Part shown: positions 37,131 to 48,255 of the stretch, piece by piece
How positions within the stretch are numbered: position 1 is the first letter of the stretch
How the letters are laid out: each line of letters opens with the position of its first letter
Assembly (NCBI RefSeq): GCF_014839835.1
Contig: NC_071642.1
Span: 7,400,052 to 7,464,051 of the forward strand
From: Dryobates pubescens
Taxonomy: Eukaryota; Chordata; Aves; Piciformes; Picidae
Reading direction: 5' to 3'
Length of the DNA: 64,000 bases
The notes under the pieces: model-generated
The model's database searches: none
What the model was told of the DNA's origin: nothing
The model's input: only the letters and a program-made list of their open reading frames with translations
Made by a program: the position numbers and the translations under genes

Positions 37131-38309
37131 ACCAAGGCCCTTACTGACCCCTCAAGGCCTTTCCTCCTGTCCTCTCACCCATGTCTAGGAAGGTGTTAAG
37201 AAACTTCTGTGAGTCAGCCCTAAGGCAGTGTTTAGGAGGTCTCTTTCCTGGCCTGCACAGACAGAGCTCAGGAAGCAAACATTTCCTTCCTCTGCACTGC
37301 CCTGATGCTGGATGCTGAGCCATCCTGCTGACCTCCATCCCTGGAGCAGCCAAAGGGCTGCCCCTTGCAGGTTGTGTCTCTGCCAGGAAGCCAACCCAAT
37401 GAGATCCATCCAGAGCTTTTCCACTTCTACTGCAGCTACAGAAAGGAACAGAACTGTCCTGAATCTTCTTGGAGAGGACTCTTCCTGCTCCTGTGAGACA
37501 GCAGTTTGGGTGCTGGAAGTGTAGGTTCTGTGGAGGAATCACTGATTCAGCCTGGGCTGTTAAAGGAGCAAAAAACATCCTCTAATTCATTTGATTTTGA
37601 AATGCTTCCTTGGGCTGAAGTGGGAGCTGCTCTTAAGTCTGTAGAGGATTATCTGCCTGCTGCTCTCCCCTGCCTGCAACCATTCCTTTAAGCTGTGGCT
37701 GGCAAATCCTGCTGCTAACCTGTCAGGAGAGGCTTTCACCCTCCCTTGGCCTGGTGCACATGGCCCTGCCGATGGGAATCCCTCCCCAGGCAGCTCTGCT
37801 GGGGTCTTTGCTCAGCTTCTTGAAGGGGAGGAAAGACAGAAAATGAATGGGGTCATAACTGGCAGCGCCAGGAGGCTGCAAGCCTTAAGGAGGGGCTGTG
37901 AGAAGTTGATGGAACATGAGAGGTTTGCAAATACAGCCCAGCCCCTGCCTCTGAGCTGCTCCCTGTGCTGTTACCAGGGCAAATAATTCCTCTGCCTCCT
38001 GCTGAGCTGTCAGGATGCAGCATTTTCCCCCCACACCCCATCCCCAAGCTGGCTGGCATTGGTCAAGCTGTGTTGCCACTGGGTTTAACTGTGGTGGCCC
38101 AGCTGCCAGGGCAGGGTTTGCTCATGCAAGAGCATCAGCTCCTGAACAAAGGACACAGTTCAGCAAAGGAAAGGTCAGGTGGATCCAGAGAGAATCCTGA
38201 AAGGAAGCTGAGAACTCATGCCAGCAGGGATTGTTGCTTATTCTTAAACCATTAGTTCTTAGTTCTTATTCTTACACAATCTTACTGATTGTCACCCCAT
38301 CATCAGGGG
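37131..38309. other. Unique intergenic block of about 1.2 kb, CR1-free
   Basis: No coding exon seen. Confidence 0.5.
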
Positions 38310-38789
38310 GATATGGAACTGCTGGAGCAAGTCCAGAGGAAGCCACAAAGATGCTCCAAGGGCTGGAGCAGCTCTGCTCTGAGCACAGGCTGAGGGAGCT
38401 GGGGGTGTTCAGCCTGGAGAGGAGAAGGCTCCAGGGGGCCCTCAGAGCTGCCTGCCAGGAGCTGAAGGGATCCTGCAGGAAGGCTGCAGAGAGACTTTTG
38501 CTGAGGGTGTCTAGAACCAGGCCAAGGGGGAATGGTTTGAAGGTGAGGCAGAGCAGGGTTAGAGTGGAGCTGAGGAAGAAGCTCCTCAGTGTGAGGGTGG
38601 TGAGAGCCTGGCCCAGGCTGCCCAGGGAGGCTGTAGCTGCCTCCTGCCTGGAGGTGTTCAAGGCCAGGTTGGATGAGGCCTTGAGGAACCAAATCTAGCT
38701 GTGAGGTGTCCCTGCCCATGGCAGGGAGGTTGGAGGATATGATCTCTGAGGTCCCTTCCCACCTGAGCCATTCTAGGATTCTATGATTA
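38310..38789 (+). mobile_element. CR1 LINE, young subfamily
   Basis: Sense, with GGATCCTGCAGGAAGGCTGC shared with 41488, 40578, 26755 and 9418, ending CATTCTAGGATTCTATGATT. Confidence 0.95.
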
Positions 38790-38935
38790 CTCTAAAAGGG
38801 AAGGATCTCAGATCCTTAAAGCTAGAAATGTTCACTGTCATCACCAGACAATTTTCTAGCAGTTGTTTTTATCCTGTGCTCTCAGAAAAGCTCTGCCTGC
38901 TCCTCCCATGCTCATTTGTCTTGTCCCTCAACAGA

Positions 38936-39085
38936 GTTCATGGAATTGGTTACCCAGGGAGGTGGTGGAGTCACCTGGAGGTGTTCCATAAACCTGTGGA
39001 CATGGCACTTGGGGACATGGCTTAATGGCCATGGTGGTGCTGGGTTGCTGCTTGGACTGGAGGATCTCAGAGAGCTTTTCCAACT
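38936..39085 (+). mobile_element. CR1 LINE 3' fragment
   Basis: Sense, GGGTTGCTGCTTGGACTGG subfamily, ending GAGAGCTTTTCCAACTG. Confidence 0.88.
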
Positions 39086-39154
39086 GAAACAAACCTCTGC
39101 CTCTATGCCAGAGCATGACTGCTTCTCTCCATGAGTCTGGGTGGCTCTTACAAG

Positions 39155-39563
39155 CCCTGGGAGGAGAGGCTGAGGGGGCTGGGGGTGTTCACCCTAGAGA
39201 AGAGAAGGCTCAGGGGAGACCTTATTGCTCTCTACAACTACAAAAGAGGTTGTAGCCAGGTGGGGGTTGGTCTTTTCTCCCAGGCAGCCAGCACCAGAAC
39301 AAGAGGACACAGTCTCAAGCTGTGCCAGGGGAAGTTTAGGTTGGAGGTGAGGAGAAATTTCTTCCCAGCAAGAGGAATTGGCCACTGGGATGTGCTGCCC
39401 AGGGAGGTGGTGGAGTCCCTGTCCCTGGAGGTGTTCAAACAAGGCTTGGATGTGGCCCTTGGAGCCATGGTTTAGCTGTCAGGAGGTGTTAGGGAATAGG
39501 TAATGGGTTGGACTTGATGATCTCTCAGGTCTTTTCCAACCTGGGTGATTCTGTGACTCTCTG
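39155..39563 (+). mobile_element. CR1 LINE, TCTTGTTCTGGTGCTG subfamily
   Basis: Sense, from GGGAGGAGAGGCTGAGGGG to GGGTGATTCTGTGACTCTC. Confidence 0.94.
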
Positions 39564-40577
39564 ATTGTTACTTTGCCTGTATTCCATACTGCAGGTCAGG
39601 TGAATCCTCTCTGCCTTTCATTGCCTGAGGCAGGATGGTGAGGCCAGCTCAAATGTATGGCTAAAATTAGGCCAGCAGTGGATGGTCTCCAACTTCAAAT
39701 ACAACAAAAGCACTTCTGAAGGTTTCTCTTTGCTGTGATGTGGCAGAGTTCAGCTCCCCAGCAGCCTGTGTTTCCCTCCTGCCCCTGGAACAAAGGAACC
39801 TATCTGTGCCTTGCATCCGTGCCGGGCTGGGCCCTGGGTGCTGCAGGCTGGCACTCAGCTGCACCCTAGCACTTTATCAGCCCTTCAGCAGGGTCCTGCC
39901 CTGCTCCTCCCACCCTGGCAGTGGGGCACAGGCCCAGGTCTCAGCAGGGAGCTGAGGGCACACACTCAGCCCTTCTCCCACCTCTGCTGTGGGCAGAGGA
40001 AATGATTGAACAGGGGCAAGACAGTGCAAGAGCACTGCAGCGTCCCTGGCACTGATTAGGAGTGGCAGAGAGGCAGGGAAGGAGTTAAGGAAATAAAGGG
40101 CAATTTGTGGAGGAGAAGTTGGAGCTCATTGTTCCAGGAGCTGCTGTGGATTTCCTTTTTATCCTTTCACCTGTGAGTCTTGGCTCTCATCATAAAAAGG
40201 GTTGCTAGGCCTTTCTCTTTCCATTTGTCTTTGGACTCTGAGCCCTCCAAGGCATGGCCCTGCCTTAACCTGTGTGCAGCAGCATGGTGGGAGTGAGCTG
40301 TTGGTAGGGATCTATAAATAGTGACCCTGGCCAGCCCTCTGGCATCTGCACTTGCTATAATTGCCTGGTTTGTGCTCCTGTGACAAGTGTTAGCTCAGCT
40401 GTCAGGGAAAGAGGGAACTGAAAACCATTGCCACGGACAGTTTCCAGCTCTGGAGTTGGCCACTTAGCTCTGGTTTGGGCTCAGTTCTCTCTCCTGCCTC
40501 AAGGAGTTCTTCTTTTTGTCTAGCTGCATGCTGATGACTCCCAGCAGCTGCCCAGAGTGATCTGCACTCTTCAGTTG
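39564..40577. other. Unique intergenic block of about 1 kb, CR1-free
   Basis: Contains the MEF2-type site at 40312. No coding exon seen. Confidence 0.5.
40312..40321. promoter_or_regulatory. MEF2-type site CTATAAATAG
   Basis: A perfect match to the MEF2 consensus CTA(A/T)4TAG in a CR1-free intergenic block of about 1 kb. It could also be a TATA box. Confidence 0.35.
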
Positions 40578-40990
40578 CAGAATCATGGAATCCCAGAATG
40601 GCTCAGGTTGGAAGGGACCTCAGAAATCATCTACTCCACCCCCTTACAATAGGCAGGGACATCTCTCAACTAGACTCAGCTGCTCAAGGACTCATCCAGC
40701 CTGGCCTTGAACACCCCTAGGAAGGAGGCAGCCACAGCCTCCCTGGGCAGCCTGTGCCAGGCTCTCACCACCCTCACACTGAAGAACTTCTTCCTCAGCT
40801 CCGCTCTAACCCTGCTCTGCCTCACCTTCAAACCATTCCCCCTTGGCCTGGCTCTAGACCCCCTCAGCAAAAGTCTCTCTGCAGCCTTCCTGCAGGATCC
40901 CTTCAGCTCCTGGCAGGCAGCTCTGAGGTCCCCCTGGAGCCTGCTCCTCTCCAGGCTGAACACCCCCAGCTCCCTCAGCCGGTCCTGACA
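40578..40990 (-). mobile_element. CR1 LINE, young subfamily
   Basis: Antisense, from GCAGAATCATGGAATCCCAG to CTCCCTCAGCCGGTCCTGAC. Confidence 0.95.
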
Positions 40991-41487
40991 CCCTGATGAG
41001 AAGCAGCAGCTCTGCAGAGAGCTCCTGGTGCTGCCTGTTGTGATCTCTATCTCATGGCTCATGGTCATCTCTTTTGCCTTCTGCCTCCTGCCAGAGGAGG
41101 TTGCTTCCGCAGCAGTCACCCTCTCACCATGCCACACGTCACTGCTTCTGTCACTGGCTCTGCTGCTGCGTGCTCACATGAGGGATGAAATGAGTCATGG
41201 GGATCAAAGTGATGACAAAGCCCCAGGCCCTCCTCTCTGAGCAGACTGTGGATGTTCTTTCAGATGGGCTTGCAAGAGGGTCCAAGCAAAAGGAAACTGG
41301 AGGGATTCTCTCTCTGCTCTCACTTCTCTGCTGAGATGTGAGTAAGCAGCCCCAAGGCCGCTGCTGCCTGTGCTCTGCGAGGGAAGGACCTGCACTTGGA
41401 CTCCCAGTAGAAGTGGCTTAGGAGCACCTGGTTTGGTCTGTGCTACAGAATTCCTCTCTAGTTCCAGTTCTCATGTCTCCATCCACT

Positions 41488-41970
41488 TCTGGTGTCCCCA
41501 GCAGAGGAAGGAGCTGCTGGAGTGAGGCCAGAGGAGGCCATGAAGATGCTCCAAGGGCTGGAACAGCTCTGCTGTGAGCACAGGCTGAGGGAGCTGGGGA
41601 TGTTCAGCCTGGAGAGGAGAAGGCTCCAGGGGGACCTCAGAGCTGCCTGCCAGGACCTGAAGGGATCCTGCAGGAAGGCTGCAGAGAGAATTTTGCTGAG
41701 GGGGTCTAGAGCCAGGCCAAGGGGGAATGGTTTGAAGCTGAGGCAGAGCAGGGTTAGAGTGGAGCTGAGGAAGAAGCTCTTCAGTGTGAGGGTGGTGAGA
41801 GCCTGGCCCAGGCTGCCCAGGGAGGCTGTGGCTGCCTTCTGCCTGGGGGTGTTCAAGACCTTGAGCAGCCTGATCTAGTGGGAGGTGTCCCTGCCCATGG
41901 CAGGGGTGGTTGGAGGAGGAGATGATCTCCGAGGTTCCTTCCAACCTGAGCCATTGTAGGACTCTGTGAC
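41488..41970 (+). mobile_element. CR1 LINE, young subfamily
   Basis: Sense, from CTGGTGTCCCCAGCAGAGG to GCCATTGTAGGACTCTGTG. It lacks a stretch in the GGCCAGGCTGGATGAGGCC region (reads GTTCAAGACCTTGAGC). Confidence 0.95.
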
Positions 41971-42279
41971 TTTAAAATGATTTTGCTCTTTTGGAAGCAG
42001 ATTAAGTGGAAACAAGTCACTCTGGTCCAGCCTGGACACATCTGTCAGCAGAAGCTGACATTCATTGCCACAGCCTTGAACAATGGCCAGGCAGGAACTT
42101 GATGCAAGGTGGCAAATCCATTCTTGGGCACCACCTCTCCAAGTGCCACAGGCTTCATCTGATGGCTGGCTGCAAGCAGAGCTCCACTGTGATGTGCTCT
42201 GGCAAAGCAAAACTGTCAGGAGCTGTCAGCCACAGGCTCCTGCAGTACCTCTGCTGCTGCCACATCTCAGGTGCAGGAT

Positions 42280-42340
42280 CACAGATCACAGGATGTTAGG
42301 GGTTGGAAGGGACCTCCAGAGATCATTGAGTCCAACCCCA
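42280..42340 (-). mobile_element. CR1 LINE 3' tip
   Basis: Antisense, CACAGGATGTTAGGGGTTGG and GGGACCTCCAGAGATCATTG, about 60 bases only. Confidence 0.85.
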
Positions 42341-42835
42341 GATATGACTCCAGCAACAGTGGCAAGCAGAAGCTGGCAGACAGAAGGAGGAGGATGACAA
42401 AGTTGCCACCTTCCTGCTCCCACTCTTCCCACGGTGCAAGGACTCTCTCCTGGCTATGCTCAGGGGCTGTGCTTTTGAAGAGAGGCTGGGGAATGAGCTG
42501 GGAGAGGTGATGAAGCTCATCTCCTGCCTCCTCTGCTCAATCCAGGCCTTCCTCCTCACTCAGCAAGTTAAATCCCGTGTATTTGGGACGGCCCCCGAGG
42601 TACCAGACAGAATAGCATCAAGAAAATGAGCTGCCCCTGCCCGGCCCGGGCTGTCCAGCCGAGTTAATGTTCCTCTGAGTGTTCTTCAGTGCTCCTCCTT
42701 CCCTCTCTCCGCTGACAACGTCTGGCTGAACACCCTGTGGCCGCGGTGGGTTGAGCAGCCCTACTACAGCAAGGGCTGCTCTGGGTCGTCTGTGCTGTGC
42801 TGACTGCCAGAATCTGGGCTCTAGTTACAAACTGG

Positions 42836-42849
42836 TTTGCATATGCAAA
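42836..42849. promoter_or_regulatory. Palindromic POU-type site TTTGCATATGCAAA
   Basis: A perfect 14-base palindrome. It includes the octamer half ATGCAAAT (42843-42850) and the TGCATATGCA core of the MORE POU-dimer site. It lies in a mostly CR1-free intergenic block. Confidence 0.4.
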
Positions 42850-43247
42850 TGTGAAGGAAGGTGTCCTCTCTCCAAAGGGCTCCCAGAGCTGAAAGCACCT
42901 TGATCCCAGCAGCAGGGATCCAACAGTTCTGCAGCTATGCAGATTTTCTTCCCCCTGCTCCCCTATTGATTTATGATGTGAACTGAGGCAGCTGTAACTT
43001 TGCAGCCTCTGCTATTTGTCTGCATACAGCAAGCACAGCACTGCCCCTGCCTCTTGGATCGCTGGCTGAAGCCTCAGTAATTTGAGTACTTGGACCAAAG
43101 GAGTCTGACATCCTTGGACCAAAAGCTCTTCTTGCTATTAGGAGCACTTTGCATTGATTAAACATCATCAAATTCTTCCTGGGTCTCCCTACCTACATTT
43201 TGCAAGTGACAAACCAGGACTGAGCTCAGATGACAGACCAGGAAGTC

Positions 43248-44030
43248 ACAGAACCATGGGATGGGTTGGGTTGGAAGGGACCTCAAAGCTCATCCAGTTC
43301 CACCCTCATGCCATGGGCAGGGTCACCTCCCACCAGCCCAGGCTGCTCAAGGCCTCATCCAGCCTGGCCTTCAACACCTCCAGGGAGGAGGCAGCCACAG
43401 CCTCCCTGGGCAAACTGTTCAGTGTCTCCCCACCCTCATTCTCAACAATTTCTTCCTCATCTCCAGTCTCTGTCTCCCCTCTCCCAGCTCAAAGCCATTG
43501 TTCCTCATCCTGGCACTCCCAGCCCTTGTCCAAAGTCCCTCCCCAGCTCTCCTGGAGCCCCTTCAAGTACTAGAGGGTTGCTCTAAGGTCTCCCTGGAGC
43601 CTTCTCTTCTCCAGGCTGAAGAGCCCCAACTCTCTCAGCCTGTCCCCACCCAGGAGGTTCTCCAGCCCTCTGATCATCTTGGTGATCTCCTCTGGACCCT
43701 CCCCAGCAGCTCCAGGTCCTTCTTGTGCTGGGGGCCCCAGAGCTGGGGGCCCCAGAGCTGGAGGCAGTGCTGCAGGTGGGCTCTGAGCAGAGCAGAGCAG
43801 AGGGGCAGAATCCCCTCCCTGTGCTGCTGCTCTCCCTGCTCTGGCTGCAGCTCAGCACTCAGCTGGCTCTGGGCTGCCAGGGACCAGTGCTGGCTCCTGG
43901 GGACTTTGTCACCACCTGACACCCCCAAGGCCTTCTCCTGAAGGCTGCTCTGGAGACACTCCTCACCCAGCCTGGATTTATGTTTGGCATTGCCCTGACC
44001 CAGCTGCAAGAGCCTTACCCTTGGCCTTGC
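43248..44030 (-). mobile_element. CR1 LINE, 5'-truncated, about 780 bases
   Basis: Antisense, from CACAGAACCATGGGATGGG to CCTTACCCTTGGCCTTGCC. A 15-base unit, GCTGGGGGCCCCAGA, is duplicated in tandem near 43728-43757. Confidence 0.95.
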
Positions 44031-44068
44031 CATTCAGGTTTACAAATAGTTCTTAGAAATAATATTAC

Positions 44069-44087
44069 TTTTTTTTTTTTTTTTTGC
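44069..44087. repeat. Poly(T) tract
   Basis: An unbroken run of about 18 T, about 35 bases beyond the 5' end of an antisense CR1. CR1 has no poly(A) tail, so this is not part of that element. Confidence 0.85.
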
Positions 44088-45104
44088 TAATTCCATTCCC
44101 ACATAAGGTTGGGAGGGGGGAAAGAGCCATCCAGTCACAACTGTCCCCAAGATCAACTCTCCATGTGTGTAGGTGAAGGCCCCTGAGGTGGTGGTTTCCA
44201 CTAGGTGGTGGTAGACAGTGTCTCTTACCGAGGGTGACCTCACTCTCGTTTTCTTTACTCCATGGAGCAGAAGTAGAACCCAGGGGCTGCCCAGCTCTGT
44301 ATTCTCTTCCCCTTTCAGTTGCTACTCCATGTTCAAGAAGAGGAAGCAGCAAAAAAACCTCACTGCTGGTGAGCTGTTAACTATTTTTGCCCCTTCTTGT
44401 GGTGCTTCCCTTCCCCTCCCCTCCCAGGCAGTACCTGGGGGGGTTCATTTTTATCTGGGGGTAATCCGGTGAAAGATATCACTGCTGGCCATGCATTGGG
44501 TTCTTCTGAACTCCTGGACTCCAGCTGTGGGCTCCAAACAAACTGCTGTTGATCTCATGTCAGGCAGGCTGTTCTTTCCTTGGCTTTTTATGTGGTTAAA
44601 GAAAGAAAAGGCAACCCAAACCCCAAAAATACCACAGCAAGAAGAGGAGATGGGGAACTGGAAATGAGCTGTGGATCCCAGACCCAAACCAACCATCCCT
44701 TCTCCTAATTGGATGTGAAGGTTTGCTTGGCTCTTTTTGGAGAGCCTGTCCTCAGACCAATGATTCACATCCCAGTTGAGGCAACACTTTGGTTTAAACT
44801 GGAAATTTTGAGTCAACAGAAGAGGTACCAGCCAAAAACATCTCGACCTTTAAACTGATGCCAATTATGTCCAAGCCCTGACCTTCTGCAGCCCTGCCCT
44901 TACCATTTGATTTGCACAGAGCCACGAAGAACCAAGCCAAACAAAGCCTACGTGGCTGGGGAGCAGCCTTAAGGAAGGTTACCTCAGATTATCACAACAG
45001 CTTTGCCTTCTCTGGCTGCAGAAGATGCAGCCCAGGCTACAGCTTGACTGTCCCACAAGAGTATCTCCTTACAGAGACTTCTGCTCCACATGGGCACAAC
45101 CTCA
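44088..45104. other. Unique intergenic block of about 1 kb
   Basis: No gene recognised. 46433-47107 is similar, with an 11-base direct repeat, CTGGCACAAAC, near 46506-46530. Confidence 0.5.
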
Positions 45105-45812
45105 CCACAAAATGGATGAGGAGTGGCTCCAGAGCAGTCTCAAGGAGAAGGCCTTGGGGGTGTTGGTTGGTGACAAACTCCCCAGGAGCCAGCACTGGTC
45201 CCTGGCAGCCCAGCAGGCAGCTGTGTGCGGAGCTGAATCCAGAGCAAGGAGAGCAGCAGCACAGGGAGGGGATTCTGCCCCTCTGCTCTGCTCTGCTCAG
45301 ACCCCACCTGCAACACTGCCTCCAGTTCTGGGGCTCCCAGCACAAGAAGGACCTGGAGCTGCTGGAGAGGCTCCAGAGGAGGCCACCAAGATGATCAGAG
45401 GGCTGCAGAAGCTCCTGTGTGGGGACAGGCTGAGAGAGTTGGGGCTGTTGAGCCTGGAGAAGAGAAGGCTCCAGCAGGACTTTAGAGCAGCCTTCCGGTA
45501 CCTGAAGGGGCTGCAGGAGAGCTGGGGAGGGACTTTGACAAGGGCTGGGAGTGCCAGGATGAGGAACAATTGCTTACAGCTGGGAGAGGGGAGACTGAGA
45601 CTGGAGATGAGGAAGAAATTCTTTGCAGTGAGTGTGGGGAGACACTGTAGGAAGGCTGTGGATGTCCCCTCCCTGGAGGTGTTCAAGGCCAGGTTGGATG
45701 AGGCCTTGAGCAAGCTGGGCTGGAGGGAGGTGTCCCTGCCCATGGCAGGGGGTTGGAACTGGATGAGCTTTAAGGTCCCTTCCAACCCAACCCATTTCAC
45801 GAATTATAGGAA
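45105..45812 (+). mobile_element. CR1 LINE, 5'-truncated, about 700 bases
   Basis: Sense, from GATGAGGAGTGGCTCCAGAG to CAACCCAACCCATTTCACG. The longest frame in it (45025-45828) reads the ORF2 C-terminal end. Confidence 0.95.
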
Positions 45813-46037
45813 CTCTGACTTCTTCTAGCTAAGGCTACAGTCCTGGAATCCCACTCTGTTCTTGGTACTGATCACTCTCTGTGCTTGCTTTCAGCGTGCA
45901 GGGTAAGTACCATAGCATGAATCTAATCGGAGCAGTAAGGGTTAGAGAGTGCCTGAGCAAACAGAGCTTGTGATACCTGCCAGCCTCAACCACTGCAGCA
46001 TCTCCACACCAGTGTGCAGGCAGGGGGCTGATTGTCA

Positions 46038-46432
46038 GAGATTCATGGACTGGTTTGGGTTGGAAGAGACCTTCAAGATCATCCTCTTCCAACCCCCTGC
46101 CATGGACAGGGACACCTCCCACCAGCCCAGGCTGCTCAAGGCCTCATCCAGCCTAGCCTTGATCACCTGCAGGGAGGGGACATCTGCAACCATCTGCAGA
46201 GTTCCAGTGCCTCCCCACCCTCACTGTCAGCAATTTCCTCCTAATCTCCTGTCTCAATCTCCCCTCAGCTATTGCTGGCTCCTTGGGCATTTGTCACCAA
46301 TTGACACCCTCAAGTCCTTGTCAAGACTGTTCTGGAACCACTCCTCACCCAGCCTGGATTTGCACTCAGGATTGACCCGACCCAGCTGCAGGAGTCTTGC
46401 ACTTGGCCTTGTTTCAGTCCATGAGGTTACCT
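46038..46432 (-). mobile_element. CR1 LINE with internal deletion
   Basis: Antisense. The 3' part (from GAGATTCATGGACTGG) jumps near 46267 straight to the GACACCCTCAAGTCCTTG region, skipping about 450 bases present in the copy at 43248. Confidence 0.92.
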
Positions 46433-47107
46433 GAAGTTACACTGCACTTACAGGAGCAATCCAGGCTAACTATTTCTGATGGACAACTATTATCCACTGG
46501 CCAAGCTGGCACAAACTGGCACAAACTGTGACTGCCTAGAGGCAGCAACACCTTACCTGGTCTGCTAAGTCCCTGAGTGAGCTTTGAGGAGCTCAAATCT
46601 TCCAGGTTAGATGCAGCAGAGTAAAAGAAGACAACAAAGGGAATGTGTCTGCTTTAGAATCACAAAGACCTGCACCCTAAATGATTAGTGGCTGCTAATT
46701 TGCTGACATCATTCTGAAGGACATGTAGATGCACATCCTGTGCCTCTTGACTCTTCCAACTCTTTTTCCCCTCTCCCCCCTTTTTTTAATGGTTCTGTGA
46801 ATCATTCAGGATGAAAGCAACTGATTATTTTTCTTTTTAGAGGTACCTCATGGTTCTTCACTACCTTTTAATAACAGGAATTCTGCCTGCCAATAATGCC
46901 AGGAAAATGAGTTTTACAGCTACAGCAAGGGCACTGTGACAGCAGCAAAATGGGCTCTGGCTCCCCAAGTGAGTCAAGCACTGGGGTATTTGCTGGCAGT
47001 TTACATCACAGAAGGCTAACTGGAAGGTGATTTATCTACTTAAAAGCAACAAAGGCCTGAAAAATGCCTTTCTGGGTTTGGGTTTGTGGTTCCAGGAGGT
47101 TTAGCTG

Positions 47108-47612
47108 TACCTTGAGTCCTGTGTCCAGTTCTGGGCTTCTCAGTTTAGGAAGGAGGTTGACTTGCTGGAGCGTGTCCAGAGAAGGGCAACGAAGTTGGTG
47201 AGGGGCTTGGAACACAGCCCTGTGAGGAGAGGCTGAGGGAGCTGGGGTTGCTTAGCCTGCAGAAGAGGAGGCTCAGGGGAGACCTTCTTGCTCTCTCCAA
47301 CTCCCTGAAGGGAGGTTGTAGCCAGCTGGGGGTTGGTGTCTTCTTCCAGGCAGCCAGCACCAGAACAAGAGGACACAGTCTCAGGCTGTGCCAGGGGAGG
47401 TTTAGGCTGGAGGTTAGGAAGAAGTTCTACACAGAGAGAGTGATTGGCCATTGGATTGGGCTGCCTGGGGAGGTGGTGGAGTCACCATCACTGGAGGTGT
47501 TCAGGAGGAGACTTGATGGGGTGCTTGGTGCCATGGGTTAGTTGTTTAGGTGGGTTGGATTGGTTGATAGGTTGGATGTGATGATCTTGAAGGTCTCTTC
47601 CAACCTGGTCTA
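47108..47612 (+). mobile_element. CR1 LINE, TCTTGTTCTGGTGCTG subfamily, with microsatellite tail
   Basis: Sense, from CCTTGAGTCCTGTGTCCAG to CTCTTCCAACCTGGTC, then the (TATTC)10 run. Confidence 0.94.
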
Positions 47613-47662
47613 TTCTATTCTATTCTATTCTATTCTATTCTATTCTATTCTATTCTATTCTA
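47611..47662. repeat. (TATTC)10 microsatellite on a CR1 tail
   Basis: Ten perfect copies of TATTC directly follow the CR1 3' end. CR1 normally ends in two or more 8-base ATTCTATG units, so this pentamer has probably grown from that tail. Confidence 0.95.
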
Positions 47663-47666
47663 AATT

Positions 47667-47762
47667 TAGGTACATGGTGCCATGGTTTAGTTGATCAGAT
47701 GGTGTTGGGTGATGGGTTGGACTTGATGATCTTGAAGGTCTTTTCCAACCTGGTTAATTCTG
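47667..47762 (+). mobile_element. CR1 LINE 3' tip, same subfamily
   Basis: Sense tail (GGTGCCATGGTTTAGTTGAT to CCAACCTGGTTAATTCTG) directly after the microsatellite, repeating the tail of the preceding copy. Confidence 0.88.
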
Positions 47763-47841
47763 TCTTCTTCAACTAAATTCAATTCTTGGAGCACTAAATC
47801 CACCTTCATCATTGTTCCTCTACTTGTCTTTTGGATTGTGA

Positions 47842-48255
47842 AGACAGATTGAGAGAGTTGGGGTTGTTTAGTCTGGAGAAGAGAGACCTAATAGAGACCT
47901 AATTGTGGCCTTCCAGTATCTGAAGGGGGCTACAAGAAAGCCAGGGAGGGACTTTTAGGATGTCAGGGAGTCATAGGACTGGGGGGTGTGGGGTGTGGAA
48001 AAAAACTAGAAGTGGGGAGATTCAGATTGGATGTGAGGAAGAAGTTGTTCCCCATGAGGGTGGTGAGAGACTGGCACAGGTTGCCCAGGGAGGTGGTGGA
48101 AGCCTCACCCCTGGAGGTTCTTAAGGCCAGGCTGGAGGTGGCTGTGAGCAACCTGCTGTAGTGTGAGGTGTCCCTGGCCATGGCAGGGGAGTTGGAACTG
48201 GCTGAGCCTTGAGGTCCCTTCCAACCCTGACAACTCTATGATGCTATGATTACCA
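47842..48255 (+). mobile_element. CR1 LINE, 5'-truncated
   Basis: Sense, from AGATTGAGAGAGTTGGGG to AACTCTATGATGCTATGA. It is closely related to the nested copy at 49944. Confidence 0.94.

Larger units (their letters stand above)
41971..43247. other. Unique intergenic block, nearly CR1-free
   Basis: Holds only one 60-base CR1 tip (42280) and the POU-type palindrome at 42836. The 42560-42790 part is more CpG-rich than its surroundings. Confidence 0.5.

Noticed and set aside
43261-43941. 226-codon open frame
   Set aside because: Antisense reading of a CR1 copy; the same peptide pattern recurs at 11499, 59497, 61298 and others.
44069-44087. Poly(T) run as the tail of a processed pseudogene on the minus strand
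   Set aside because: The sequence beyond it resembles no known gene, and no target duplication is visible.
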